Under the pieces are notes generated by a model, which was given only the letters and a program-made list of their open reading frames with translations, was not told the DNA's origin and did no database searches. From assembly GCF_000091305.1 (NCBI RefSeq), contig NC_013929.1:1116001-1180000 (forward strand): a stretch of 64,000 nucleotides of DNA. Reading direction: 5' to 3'. The position numbers and the translations under genes were made by a program. Of this stretch, positions 17,306 through 26,064 are shown piece by piece; position 1 is the first letter of the stretch, and each line of letters opens with the position of its first letter. The DNA comes from Streptomyces scabiei 87.22. GTDB lineage: Bacteria; Actinomycetota; Actinomycetes; Streptomycetales; Streptomycetaceae.

Positions 17306-17971
17306 TCACCTCTGCCCGTCGCCCGAGGAATCCGGCACCATTCCGGCCCGACTGGCGATGAGGGCCGCCTGTACCCGGGTGCGGGCGTCGAGCTTCGTGA
17401 GCAGGTTCTGGACGTGATACTTGACGGTGCTCTCCTCGATGTGCAGGCGGTGCGCGATCTGCGTGTTGCTCATCGCGCGGCCGAGCAGAGCGAGGACGTC
17501 CCGCTCCCGTCGTGTCACTTCGGCCGGTAGCTGGTAGGGGGTGTCCTCCGGAACGGACACTCGCTCGATCAGCCGTCTGGTCGGCCCGGGCGAGACGAAT
17601 CCTTCCCCCCGGGCGACTGCTCGGATGCCCTCAAGCAGGGTGGCGGCACTGTCCTGCTTGAGCACGAAGCCCGCGGCGCCTGCTCGTAGCGTGCCGAACA
17701 GGTACTCGTCGAGATCGAAGGTGGTGAGCGCGAGAACAGCCGGCGGGCTGCTCGCGCTCCTGATGCTCCGCGTTGCCGCCACTCCGTCCATCCTGGGCAT
17801 ACGGATATCCATGACCACGACGTCCGGACGGAGCCGGGCAGCCATGCCGATGGCCGCCTCTCCGTCGGAGGCTTCCCCGACCACCTTGAGGTCGGCCTCG
17901 ACGTCGATCATGATGCGCATGCTGGAGCGCACCATGTCCTGGTCGTCAGCCAGCAACACGGAAACCGTCAC
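17306..17971 (-). CDS. NarL/FixJ-family response regulator
   Basis: 221 residues from the GTG at 17971, which has GAGGAAGGAAG upstream and overlaps the stop of a decayed kinase frame (GTGA). The receiver domain shows the acidic pair (LLADDQD), the phospho-accepting Asp in VVVMDIRMPRMDG, Thr in ALTTFDLDEY and Lys in GFVLKQD. The C-terminal LuxR-type HTH is TRRERDVLALLGRAM ... EESTVKYHVQNLLTKL. It is a complete DNA-binding output regulator. Its cognate kinase, formerly translated just upstream, is now only a fragment, so it must be driven by another kinase, act unphosphorylated, or be on the way to loss. Confidence 0.9.
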   Translation of the reverse strand: MTVSVLLADDQDMVRSSMRIMIDVEADLKVVGEASDGEAAIGMAARLRPDVVVMDIRMPRMDGVAATRSIRSASSPPAVLALTTFDLDEYLFGTLRAGAAGFVLKQDSAATLLEGIRAVARGEGFVSPGPTRRLIERVSVPEDTPYQLPAEVTRRERDVLALLGRAMSNTQIAHRLHIEESTVKYHVQNLLTKLDARTRVQAALIASRAGMVPDSSGDGQR

Positions 17972-18088
17972 GGGACTTCCTTCCTCAAGGGCAGAGACAC
18001 CTCGAACGTGCAACTGCCATCCGGCATAGGGCAAGCGGCGGCCCACGGCTGCTCCGCCTTCGCGTAGCCCGATGGCTCCATGGCCCGG
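17968..18088 (-). pseudogene. Frameshifted tail of the cognate histidine kinase
   Basis: Upstream of the regulator the minus strand reads PGHGAIGLRE in one frame and, after a frame change, PDGSCTFEVSLPLRKEVP followed by TGA. These match the end of the ATPase domain of HisKA_3 kinases (compare PGHGIIGMRE ... PDGGWTVEAALPL in the kinase at 11261-12463). The TGA overlaps the regulator's GTG as in a coupled kinase-regulator pair. Everything upstream of the G-box is gone. Confidence 0.65.
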
Positions 18089-18394
18089 AGAAGAGACACG
18101 CACATGGCGTCCCGCACTCCGTAGTTGCTTACGCGCAACTGCCGGTGATCGCCTCAATGTCCGGGCACAGGACTGCCTGAACCTCTCTGCCGCTCGCTGC
18201 TGTTGACCAGCCCTCGGCTCCGCGAATGGGGAGCGTGTGCGAGTCAGAACCTAGCCCTTCGGAGGGGGACGGCACTACGCCCTCCGTGATGCGATGACTC
18301 GTCAAGTAGTCCTCCCCACACGGACGTTCGGCCATGTGCGTTCCGTCTCGCAGGGGGACTCGACCCCAGACTCCGCAGTCATGGAGGACCATCC

Positions 18395-19978
18395 GTGCAC
18401 CCCAATGCCCCACAAAAGGCGCGCACCCGCAGCAGACTGGCCGTAGGCGTCCTGATCACCACACTGTTCGGCCAGTTGCTCGCCGGCACCTCTGTAGCCA
18501 GCGCCCCGGCCAAGGCCCCGACGGCCGGGCGCATCACCTGGAAACCCTGTGCCTCCCCCGACGGCACGTCCGGCTTCGAGTGCGCCACCCTCAAGGTGCC
18601 CGTGGACTGGAAGAAGCCGGGCGGAGCGACCATCGACCTGGCGCTCAACCGGCTCCCGGCCACCGACCGCGCCCACCGGATCGGCTCCTTGCTGATCAAC
18701 CCCGGTGGCCCGGGCGGGTCCGGCGTCGACTTCGCCTTCTCCGCCCCCGAATCCTTCTCGTCGGCCCTGCGCGCGCGCTTCGACATCGTGGGCTTCGACC
18801 CTCGCGGCGTCGGACGCAGCAATGCGGTGATGTGCGATGCGGATCTGATCATTGCCCAGAACGAGCTGCTCTTCCCGGACGATGCCGCCTCTTTCGCCTC
18901 CCTGCGCAAGACGAACCATGACCTCGGCCGCAACTGCCGGGACCTCTCCGGGAAGCTCTTCGACCACATGGACACCGCGAGCGTCGTCCGCGACATGGAG
19001 GCCATCCGGGCCGGCCTCGGCGAGCGCCGGATCAGCTACTACGGCGTCTCCTACGGCACCGCCATCGGCCAGCAGTACGCCGAGCGTTATCCGCGCCGCA
19101 TACGGGCGATGACCCTCGACTCCAACATGGACCACAGCCTGGGCGCCTGGGCCTACCAGAAGACCGAGGCCGTGGCCATGGAGGGGTCGTTCGGCCAGTT
19201 CGCCGACTGGTGCGCCCGCACCACGTCCTGCGCCCTGCACGACCGCGACGTGCGCGCACTGTACAAGTCGCTCGCCCGCCGCGCCGCCGACGGAATCGTC
19301 CTGCCCGGCGACCCGCCCCACACGTACACCCTCGCCGAACTCCGGAACACCGCGCTCGGGGCCATGTACGACCCGTCCTCCTGGTTCGAGTTCGCTGCTG
19401 ATCTCGCTCGACTGGACGCCGCGAAAGGCAGCCCGTCCCTCACCGAGCGGGGGCACGGCAAGCCCGAAGAGTACGGATACCTGGCGGTGACCTGCCAGGA
19501 CAACGACTTCGGACTACGGTCGTACAAAACCCTCGCGGGCTACGAGCGCAAACTGGCCCGTATCTCCCCCGTCACCCGGGTCAATCCCCTGGCCTGGACG
19601 GACCTGACCGGCTGCCAGAACTGGCCGAACAAGGTGACCAACCCTCAGCACCGGCTGCGGGTCGACGGCACCCCGCCGATCCTGATGACCAACAGCCGCT
19701 ATGACGTGGCCACCCCGCACTCCTGGGGCGCCAACGCAGCCCGTCAGATCGGTCACGAGGCGGTTCTCCTCACCTATGACGGAGTCGGGCACGGCGACTA
19801 CTGGATGAGCCCGTGCGCCCAGGGCGCCATCGACAAGTACCTCCTCACCCTGAAGACACCGCGCAAGGGCGCCCACTGCCCGGCGGTCTGGCCCACCGGC
19901 ACCGCCGCCCAGCGCCAGTCGGCCAGCAGCCTCGTCAACCCGCTGCCGGGATTGCTGGGACCGACGGCGAGCCGGTGA
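18395..19978 (+). CDS. Secreted alpha/beta-hydrolase peptidase (TAP family)
   Basis: 527 residues from a GTG at 18395 with GGAGG nine bases upstream. The signal is Sec type (TRSRLAVGVLITTLFGQLLA, cleavage near SVASA). Alpha/beta-hydrolase motifs: GGPGGSG oxyanion loop, nucleophile Ser in GVSYGTAIG near residue 217, Asp in MTNSRYDVATP near 434, His in DGVGHGDYW near 464. The C-terminal TAP-like domain and NPGGPGGSGVDF are typical of Streptomyces tripeptidyl aminopeptidases, which trim tripeptides from protein N-termini outside the cell. A secreted arginine deiminase follows 120 bp downstream on the same strand, perhaps co-transcribed. Confidence 0.88.
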   Translation: MHPNAPQKARTRSRLAVGVLITTLFGQLLAGTSVASAPAKAPTAGRITWKPCASPDGTSGFECATLKVPVDWKKPGGATIDLALNRLPATDRAHRIGSLLINPGGPGGSGVDFAFSAPESFSSALRARFDIVGFDPRGVGRSNAVMCDADLIIAQNELLFPDDAASFASLRKTNHDLGRNCRDLSGKLFDHMDTASVVRDMEAIRAGLGERRISYYGVSYGTAIGQQYAERYPRRIRAMTLDSNMDHSLGAWAYQKTEAVAMEGSFGQFADWCARTTSCALHDRDVRALYKSLARRAADGIVLPGDPPHTYTLAELRNTALGAMYDPSSWFEFAADLARLDAAKGSPSLTERGHGKPEEYGYLAVTCQDNDFGLRSYKTLAGYERKLARISPVTRVNPLAWTDLTGCQNWPNKVTNPQHRLRVDGTPPILMTNSRYDVATPHSWGANAARQIGHEAVLLTYDGVGHGDYWMSPCAQGAIDKYLLTLKTPRKGAHCPAVWPTGTAAQRQSASSLVNPLPGLLGPTASR

Positions 19979-20098
19979 CCCGGCCTCGTCCACAGCCTGT
20001 CCGACACGTCGGCGCGGGAACTCGACACCCCCTCCCGGAACGGTTCCCCGCCGACCTGTCTGCTGCACGACAACACCCCAACTGAAAGGTGCCGAAAG

Positions 20099-22063
20099 GT
20101 GCGTTCACGCATACGTAGGCGTATCCACCCTGCCGGGCCGATGGTCCTGGCTCTCGCGGCAGCGGGATCCGTGCTGGCGGGCCCCGCACTCCCCGCTTCC
20201 GCCTCGGGCCCAGCCACCCGGGCCGATCTGCGCGCGGACGTGAACCGCGACGGGCGGATCGACGTCAGCGGCGACACCGACACATCCGGCGAGGACGGCT
20301 GGTCCGTCAGTCGTGGAGCGGTGCACCTGCCCAACCTCGACGACGACACCAAGCGGTGCCCCGCCACCGGCCCCGGCGGCAAACCCCTGTCCGACGCCAA
20401 GCTGGCCGCCTGCAACGACGCCTCGGACACGAAGGTCAACGGCAGCGCGGACGCCGCCGACCTCGCCCGGATCCGGTCCCTGCCCCTTCCCGGCCTTCCC
20501 GCCGACGCCGAAGGCAGCCTGAAGGTCACCGCAGGAACCAAGCACACGCACGTCTTTCTCAAGCGCTCCGGGACATGGACCCTGGTGACCTCCCGGACCC
20601 GGCTGACCGCCGCCGAGCTGCGCTCCGGCGTGGAGTTCGGCGTCGAGGCGACCGATGTCATCCGCGACAGCGCCCGGTGGGACGGCAGGGCGGTGATCCG
20701 CCTGACGGTGAAGTCGGGCGAAGGGACGTCGTCCGACTCCGTCACCCTGCGCACCGCACCGCTCCTGACCCAGCATCACCTCCAGGACACCCAGCAGGTG
20801 ATGGTCACCAAGGTCCGCGGCGAGGGCGAATACGGGCGCCTGCAGCGGAAGTTCGTGAAGGACCTGGCGAGGGAGGTCAAGGCAGCCGGTGTCACCGCAC
20901 CACTGGTCACCTTCACCAAGTACGGAGACCCCTGGGCCCAGGACTTCGTCGAACCGGCCTACGTCAGCATGACCGGGCCGGGAGGCCGCCCACAGGTCAT
21001 GCGCGTGATGCTGCGCTCCGCCCAGTTGGACCGGGAGTCGGGCCGGGAACTGTTCGAGAGGATCCGCGGCCGGGACATCGGCGTCGTACAGGTCACCGAC
21101 CCGGTCCCGCCGGCCGACTGGTCACTCAACTCGATGGGCAACCTGGAGACCGTCCCGCCCTACGCGCACAACGGGAAGTCGTACCCGGCCGGGCGCATCA
21201 TCATGGGCGAACGCAAGGGCAGCGACATACGCCCGTCCAAGGTCATGCGCACGATGCTGACGTCACAGGGCCTCCAGAACCCCCTGCTTCTGGACACCTC
21301 CTGGCTGGGCGTCGGACACGTCGACGAGTTCGTGCAGTTCCTGCCCGCCGACACCCCGCGCGGCTGGCGGATCGGCCTCGCCGACCCGAGCGCCGGGCTG
21401 AAGCTGCTGCGCGACGCCGAGCGCGCCGGACACGGCAGTACGAAGGTGTTCTCCGTCCCCCGCACGAAGGGCGCTCCCGCCCCCAAGGAGACCATCGCCC
21501 AGGCGCTCGCCTCCCGGCACCTCGTGGCCGACAACGAGATGGCGGCCGAGCGCATCGCGGCCAACCTGGAGATCCTCAAGCGGGAGACGGGCGTCACCGA
21601 CGGCGAGATCGTACGGGTGCCCGCCCTGTACACGCGTGACGTGATGGAGCAGGCCGCCGACGGGCAGAGCGTTCCCGTGCCACGCCTGACGCGCATGGGC
21701 GGCGGCTCGGCCCTGGTGAACAGCCTCAAGGAGCACGGCCAGCAGAAGTGGCTCGCCGACAACCCTGCCGCCTCGCGCGCGAAGGCTCCAGCGCCGGTCA
21801 TGACCAGCGCATACGTGCCCGGCGCGGTCAACGGCGTACTCCTGGGCCGCGACCGCTATCTGGCCCCCCGCCAGTGGGGACCCGTCATCGGCGGCAAGGA
21901 CATCTTCACGGAAGCGGTCACGGCCGTCTACACGCGAGCCGGTCTGAAGGTGTCGTACATCGACGACTGGTACACCTATCACCTCGGCCAGGGCGAGGTG
22001 CACTGCGGCACCAACACCCTGCGCGACGTGTCGACCGCATGGTGGGCGGGCTCGGCTCGGTGA
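20099..22063 (+). CDS. Secreted protein-arginine deiminase (PAD)-like enzyme
   Basis: 654 residues from a GTG at 20099 (GAAAGG upstream). The N-terminus is a signal peptide (MVLALAAAGSVLAGP) followed by an EF-hand-like calcium loop (DVNRDGRIDV) and a dockerin-like NGSADAADLARI. The remainder matches the C-terminal catalytic domain of vertebrate PADs: Asp in GDPWAQDF near residue 280, His and Asp in VGHVDEFVQF near 407, and the nucleophile Cys in GEVHCGTN near 635. These correspond to PAD4 D350, H471, D473 and C645. PADs convert peptidyl-arginine to citrulline, normally with calcium. Length and all catalytic residues argue for an active extracellular enzyme. Bacterial members are uncommon relative to the free-arginine deiminases. 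Its upstream neighbour is a secreted peptidase. Confidence 0.88.
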   Translation: MRSRIRRRIHPAGPMVLALAAAGSVLAGPALPASASGPATRADLRADVNRDGRIDVSGDTDTSGEDGWSVSRGAVHLPNLDDDTKRCPATGPGGKPLSDAKLAACNDASDTKVNGSADAADLARIRSLPLPGLPADAEGSLKVTAGTKHTHVFLKRSGTWTLVTSRTRLTAAELRSGVEFGVEATDVIRDSARWDGRAVIRLTVKSGEGTSSDSVTLRTAPLLTQHHLQDTQQVMVTKVRGEGEYGRLQRKFVKDLAREVKAAGVTAPLVTFTKYGDPWAQDFVEPAYVSMTGPGGRPQVMRVMLRSAQLDRESGRELFERIRGRDIGVVQVTDPVPPADWSLNSMGNLETVPPYAHNGKSYPAGRIIMGERKGSDIRPSKVMRTMLTSQGLQNPLLLDTSWLGVGHVDEFVQFLPADTPRGWRIGLADPSAGLKLLRDAERAGHGSTKVFSVPRTKGAPAPKETIAQALASRHLVADNEMAAERIAANLEILKRETGVTDGEIVRVPALYTRDVMEQAADGQSVPVPRLTRMGGGSALVNSLKEHGQQKWLADNPAASRAKAPAPVMTSAYVPGAVNGVLLGRDRYLAPRQWGPVIGGKDIFTEAVTAVYTRAGLKVSYIDDWYTYHLGQGEVHCGTNTLRDVSTAWWAGSAR

Positions 22064-22468
22064 GCAGCGGTCAGCGGCCTTGCCGGGCGGCTCGGGTATC
22101 CGGCTGCATCGACCTTGTCGTCGTGTTGTCGTCAAGGTAGGGCCGGTCATGAGCGACCGCGCCACCTCGACCGAAGGGGTGCGGGGGACTTCGAGATCCG
22201 GGAGAACCGGAAGCCGCGGGGCTCACGCCCTGGCGCACGGACGGGAGGCATGCTTCCCGCCCATGCGTCAGGGCGTCAGGGCGTCAGGGCGTCAGCAACT
22301 CCGGAGCCTGCCGGATCCTCGGGAGCAACCGTCGGACAAGCAGGCGCTGGTGTCACGGAACCGAGCCGTACCCGACCCGGCCGGAAGCCATGTCGCCGAC
22401 CGGCTGCGCGAGAAGGCGCAGGTCCGTCAGATCACAACCGAACTCGGCCGCTGCATCCGACCACGTCG
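22064..22468. other. Intergenic stretch with a short tandem repeat
   Basis: 405 bp with no supported gene between convergent units. It includes CGTCAGGG repeated three and three-quarter times in tandem (22266-22295). No strong hairpin was found for either neighbour. Confidence 0.45.
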
Positions 22469-23056
22469 CTACCTGGTGGTCGGATTGTGCGTCGGCATCG
22501 GGACCGGCTCGAAAGTTGAGGAGCGGTACGGCATCGGATCGAGCGTCGTGGTCGGCGTGCAGGTGGGCATCGGGGCCGGCTCGGGAGTCGAAGAACGGTA
22601 GGGCATCGGCTCCGGCCTCGTGGGTGACGTGTAGGTCGGCATCGGGGCCGACTCGGGAGGTGCGGAGCGGTACGGCATCGGGAGCGGCTCGGGAGTCGAG
22701 GAGCGGTACGGCATCGGCTCCGGCCCCGTGGGTGACATGCAGGCCGGCATCGGCATGTCCTCGGCGGTGGACGCGGGACGGGCCGTCGACGGCATCAGGC
22801 CCGCCTCGGCAGAGGTGACAGGGCGGGGCCGGGCGACGGCAGGTCCGCCCTGAGCGACCGAACTCGGCAGAACCATCAGTCCGACGCCGACGCCGAGTCC
22901 GGCAGCGGAGAGCACGGAGGTGGCCATGAAGGCCGTCCGGGTCCGGCGTCGGGTGCGAACGCCGGCTTGCAGTCGGTGGCGGTGCCGGTCCTCGTAGGGC
23001 CTGTCCTCCTGACCGTCACGCATCATCCGTGCCAGGTCCTGCTCGAAGTGATCCAT
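22469..23056 (-). CDS. Single-pass membrane protein with Pro-rich repeats, SigE-family partner
   Basis: 195 residues from the ATG at 23056, 10 bp after the sigma factor stop, with AAGGAG just before it. Layout: acidic and arginine-rich cytoplasmic N-terminus (DHFEQDLARMMRDGQEDRPY), one transmembrane helix near residues 44-65 (SVLSAAGLGVGVGLMVL), then about 110 outside residues made of repeats such as PMPYRSSTPEP and APMPTYTSPTRPEP. Proteins in this place next to SigE-family sigma factors are presumed anti-sigma or co-regulators. No zinc-binding HxxxCxxC motif is present, so it is not a ZAS anti-sigma. The repeat DNA is about 80-90 bp long per unit with high identity. Confidence 0.7.
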   Translation of the reverse strand: MDHFEQDLARMMRDGQEDRPYEDRHRHRLQAGVRTRRRTRTAFMATSVLSAAGLGVGVGLMVLPSSVAQGGPAVARPRPVTSAEAGLMPSTARPASTAEDMPMPACMSPTGPEPMPYRSSTPEPLPMPYRSAPPESAPMPTYTSPTRPEPMPYRSSTPEPAPMPTCTPTTTLDPMPYRSSTFEPVPMPTHNPTTR

Positions 23057-23066
23057 GGCTCCTTCT

Positions 23067-23573
23067 TCATTCCACTGGCTCGACGGCCTCAGCCAGAAGC
23101 AGCCGCAACCGTGCGACGCCGCGGGTCGTGAGCGAACGGACGGTACCGACCGGGCATCCCAGCACCTCCGCGACGTCCCGTTCGGGCAGGTCCTGGTAGT
23201 AGCGCAGCACCACCGTGGCCCGCTGCCGCGCCGGCAGCAGCGCCAACATGGCCTCCAACCGGGTCCGTTCATCCACGGCGGCGGTCTCGTCACCCACCCC
23301 GGGCGGGTCGGGCAACCGGTCCACGGGATGCTCGCCCCACCAGCGACGCCGTGCCGAGCGAGCCGCGGCACGGACAAGAATCCTGCGCACATACGCCTCT
23401 GGCGCCTGCTCGCCCACCTTCGGCCAGGCGAACCACAGCTTGACCAGCGCCTCCTGCAGCAGATCCTCGGCCCGGTGCCGGTCACCGCCGGTGAGCAGCC
23501 GGGCCAGGTGAAGCAACGCCGACCACCGAGCCGTCACGAACCGGTCGAACGCGTCGGCCCGCAACTCCCCCAT
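23067..23573 (-). CDS. SigE-family ECF RNA polymerase sigma factor
   Basis: 168 residues from the ATG at 23573. Sigma region 2 is visible in WSALLHLARLLTGGDRHRAE and DLLQEALVKLWFAWPKV, region 4 in LALLPARQRATVVLRYYQDL and the HTH GCPVGTVRSLTTRGVARL. The length and sequence fit the SigE/SACE_1801 actinobacterial ECF group, which is usually followed by a small membrane protein as here. It would direct a small regulon, often including its own operon. There is no canonical anti-sigma domain downstream, so control is unclear. Confidence 0.88.
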   Translation of the reverse strand: MGELRADAFDRFVTARWSALLHLARLLTGGDRHRAEDLLQEALVKLWFAWPKVGEQAPEAYVRRILVRAAARSARRRWWGEHPVDRLPDPPGVGDETAAVDERTRLEAMLALLPARQRATVVLRYYQDLPERDVAEVLGCPVGTVRSLTTRGVARLRLLLAEAVEPVE

Positions 23574-23777
23574 AACCGTCGCCCCTTACCCCTGCACGCC
23601 CCTGCACCTTCAAAAAGGCGCTGGCCCCTACCCCGCTATGCACTCCCACCATGTGACCTGGCCCACACGAGATCATCCTCGCCGTCCCATTCCGCAACCT
23701 CCCCGCCCTCCCTCGCACAGTCGTCGCAGGATGCCGAGCCGACAGGGCGGGTCACCCTTCCCTCGGCAGCCGTCATC

Positions 23778-24536
23778 GTGCTCCTGGGCTGGGGGGAGCC
23801 GCTGACCATCGACAGCGGTCCAGAAGAAGCGTCACCAGATCGGTGGCCTGCGATGATCGCGGGTCTCCAAAGCGGGCCCATGCTGGCCGGCTTCAGTGGA
23901 TCCGCATCTGCCGTCGAGATCGAACTCACCCCGCTCGGCGCATACCGGCTCCTGAACCTCCCCCTGCACCACCTGGCCAGGACGGTCGTCGACCCGGACC
24001 ACATCATGGGAGTCGGCTGGACTGCCAAGGCCACCGAACAACTGGCCGCCACACCGCGCTGGCCCCGCCGCTGGCAGCTTCTCGACACCCTACTCACCCG
24101 GCGACTCAGCGACGGAACGACGGCCCTCCCACCTGCCGCCGCCCAGGCATGGAACCTGCTGCGTGATCGTGACGGCGCCGCGTCCTTACGCGAGCTGACC
24201 GCAGTCACCGGCCTCGGTCAGCGCCGCATACAAGGGCTGCTACGAGAGCACATCGGGCTGCCTGCTCAAACCCTCTCCCGCATCATCCGCTTCCACCGTG
24301 TGCTGGCTGTGGCATCGAGCGGCCTGGACTCGCTCGCCGGCCTGGCCAGCCAGGCTGGATACCACGACCAGCCCCACATGAACCGCGACTTCCGGGCTCT
24401 CTCCGCTCTGACACCAGGAGAACTGCTCGGCATCATGCGCCGAGCACCAGCGCGGAACAGCAAGGGACACATCCAGTTCTTCAACGACTTCGGGCTCCAC
24501 ACCCGAGAAAGCCACCCTGGCTGCGTTCTCCGGTGA
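23778..24536 (+). CDS. AraC-family transcriptional regulator, 5' end uncertain
   Basis: The C-terminal AraC HTH is clear (ELTAVTGLGQRRIQGLLREH, then FHRVLAVASSGLDSLAGLAS and QAGYHDQPHMNRDFRAL). The N-terminal sensory part (MLAGFSGSASAVEIELTPLG, YRLLNLPLHHLA) matches a common Streptomyces family of about 280 residues. Similarity extends upstream of the GTG at 23778 to about 23736 (EPTGRVTLPS), where I find no start codon or ribosome site in frame; the usual first ~30 residues seem absent. It may start at a rare codon, be truncated or carry a frameshift. It converges with the next gene, 10 bp between stops. Confidence 0.7.
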   Translation: MLLGWGEPLTIDSGPEEASPDRWPAMIAGLQSGPMLAGFSGSASAVEIELTPLGAYRLLNLPLHHLARTVVDPDHIMGVGWTAKATEQLAATPRWPRRWQLLDTLLTRRLSDGTTALPPAAAQAWNLLRDRDGAASLRELTAVTGLGQRRIQGLLREHIGLPAQTLSRIIRFHRVLAVASSGLDSLAGLASQAGYHDQPHMNRDFRALSALTPGELLGIMRRAPARNSKGHIQFFNDFGLHTRESHPGCVLR

Positions 24537-24546
24537 GGGCCAGGTA

Positions 24547-25920
24547 TCAGGAGAGTTCGGCGATGAGTACGTCGGCGACCTCGGCAGCCCGGTCGTCCTT
24601 TCCGGACGGGGAACCCTCGACACAGACCGCCACGGCGACCGGCCGCCCGCCCTCCGCATCCGCGTACGTAATGAACCATGAGGTACCGGACCCCTTTTGA
24701 CCGTCGGCGACCCACGCGGACGTTCCGCCGGACCCGGCCCCCGTCCCACCCCCGAGCGCCGTCCGCAGCGCGTCGGCCGTGCGGCGGGAGACGGCCTGCC
24801 CGGCCCTGCCGCCTGGTGCCTCGGGCTTGACGGTGGTGCCGTCGGCCTTCACCACCCGCTCCACCATCTGCGGGGCCACGAGTCGCCCCTCGCCCGCGAC
24901 CACGGCCGCGACCCTGGCCATCTGAAGCGGGGTCGCCCGGACGTCTCCGCCACCGATACCCGTCAGCGCCGTGTCCGGGGCCGGTACGTCTCCCTGGGGG
25001 TAGCTGCTCCCGGAGGCCTTCACCGGCACGGTCAGCGTGTCGTCGTCGAAGCCGAACTTCTCCGCCGTCGCCCGGAGTCGGTCCGCGCCGAGTTCGGCGG
25101 CCATCTTGACGAAGACGTTGTCGCAGGAGGAGCGCAACGCCTCCTTGATCGAAGCGTCCTCGCAGCGGGGAGACGCGCCGGTCACGCGGGTGACCGTCCG
25201 GGGCAGGACATAGGTGAGCGGGCTGCTGGTGCTCTCGTCCACCGTCTCGTACAGTCCGGCCTCCAGCGCGGCCGCCGCGACGACGACGCTGAAGGTCGTG
25301 CCAGGGGAGCCGATCCGGTGCAGCGCCTGGTTGCGCAGGGGCGAGGGGTCGGCGGCGTTGAGGGTCTTCCACGCTTTCGCGTCCGCCGGTCGCTGTCCGC
25401 CGAACGCCGCCGGGTCGTAGGAGGGGGTGCTGACCAGCGCGAGAATCTTCCCGGACTCGGCGTCGAGAGCCACCGCTGCTCCCTGCCGGTCGCCCAGCGC
25501 GTCGAACGCGGCTTTCTGGGCGCCGGGGTCGATCGTCGTGGAGACGTCACCCGGTGCGTCACCGGATGGGTCTGGGGCCAGTACGTCGTCGTACACGGCT
25601 TCCAGTCCCGCGTTGCCGTACACCATTGTCCGGTAGCCGGTGACCGGCGCGTAGACCGATCCGTCGGAGTAAGTGCGCTGGTAGGGCACCTTCTTGTTGC
25701 CCGAGGGCTTCGACCCTGTGACGGCCCTGCCGCCGACGAGGATGTCGCCGAGCCCGCGGTGCGACGACGGACTGGAGGCAGACTGCGAACCGGGTGTGCC
25801 GCTGGGCTTGTCGTCGGCGGAGTCGGTGGGTGAGCCGCCCCTGCTGCAGCCGGTCGACAGAGCGGCCAGCGCGGCGAGAACACCCGAGACGCCGAGCGCC
25901 CCCCTGATCATCGAGTGCAT
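24547..25920 (-). CDS. Penicillin-binding-protein-like lipoprotein lacking catalytic residues
   Basis: 457 residues from the ATG at 25920. The signal ends in a lipobox (LAALSTGCS), so it is a membrane-anchored lipoprotein. A short linker rich in Ser/Pro is followed by an NTF2/dimerisation-like part and a penicillin-binding transpeptidase fold (TTIDPGAQKAAFDALGDRQG, ALVSTPSYDP). The three active-site motifs are altered: the SxxK site reads GSPGTTFSVV (Ser to Thr, Lys to Ser), SxN reads SSCDN, and KTG reads GQKGSGTSWF. It therefore probably cannot be acylated and may act as a regulator, decoy or structural partner in cell-wall synthesis. Divergent from a membrane protein gene 144 bp away. Confidence 0.8.
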   Translation of the reverse strand: MHSMIRGALGVSGVLAALAALSTGCSRGGSPTDSADDKPSGTPGSQSASSPSSHRGLGDILVGGRAVTGSKPSGNKKVPYQRTYSDGSVYAPVTGYRTMVYGNAGLEAVYDDVLAPDPSGDAPGDVSTTIDPGAQKAAFDALGDRQGAAVALDAESGKILALVSTPSYDPAAFGGQRPADAKAWKTLNAADPSPLRNQALHRIGSPGTTFSVVVAAAALEAGLYETVDESTSSPLTYVLPRTVTRVTGASPRCEDASIKEALRSSCDNVFVKMAAELGADRLRATAEKFGFDDDTLTVPVKASGSSYPQGDVPAPDTALTGIGGGDVRATPLQMARVAAVVAGEGRLVAPQMVERVVKADGTTVKPEAPGGRAGQAVSRRTADALRTALGGGTGAGSGGTSAWVADGQKGSGTSWFITYADAEGGRPVAVAVCVEGSPSGKDDRAAEVADVLIAELS

Positions 25921-26064
25921 GGAGGACAGCCTAGAGAACAGCCCGTGATCGGTGACGCAGTTGTTGTGACTTTCCCGGTCCGAACCGGCGTGCTTCGTGC
26001 CAGGATTCGCGCAGTGCGCCCCGAGTTCGGCGTGTTCGGGAGGGGCGGGGACGGGGGCGAACGG

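Noticed and set aside
17306..17971. This regulator as the DosR/OsdR of the dormancy island
   Set aside because: Its lost partner was a simple HisKA_3 kinase tail with nothing indicating GAF sensors, it lies 23 kb away, and nothing specific ties it to the island.
22266..22295. 8-bp tandem repeats as origin iterons
   Set aside because: Under four copies, short, with no replication gene or AT-rich stretch near.
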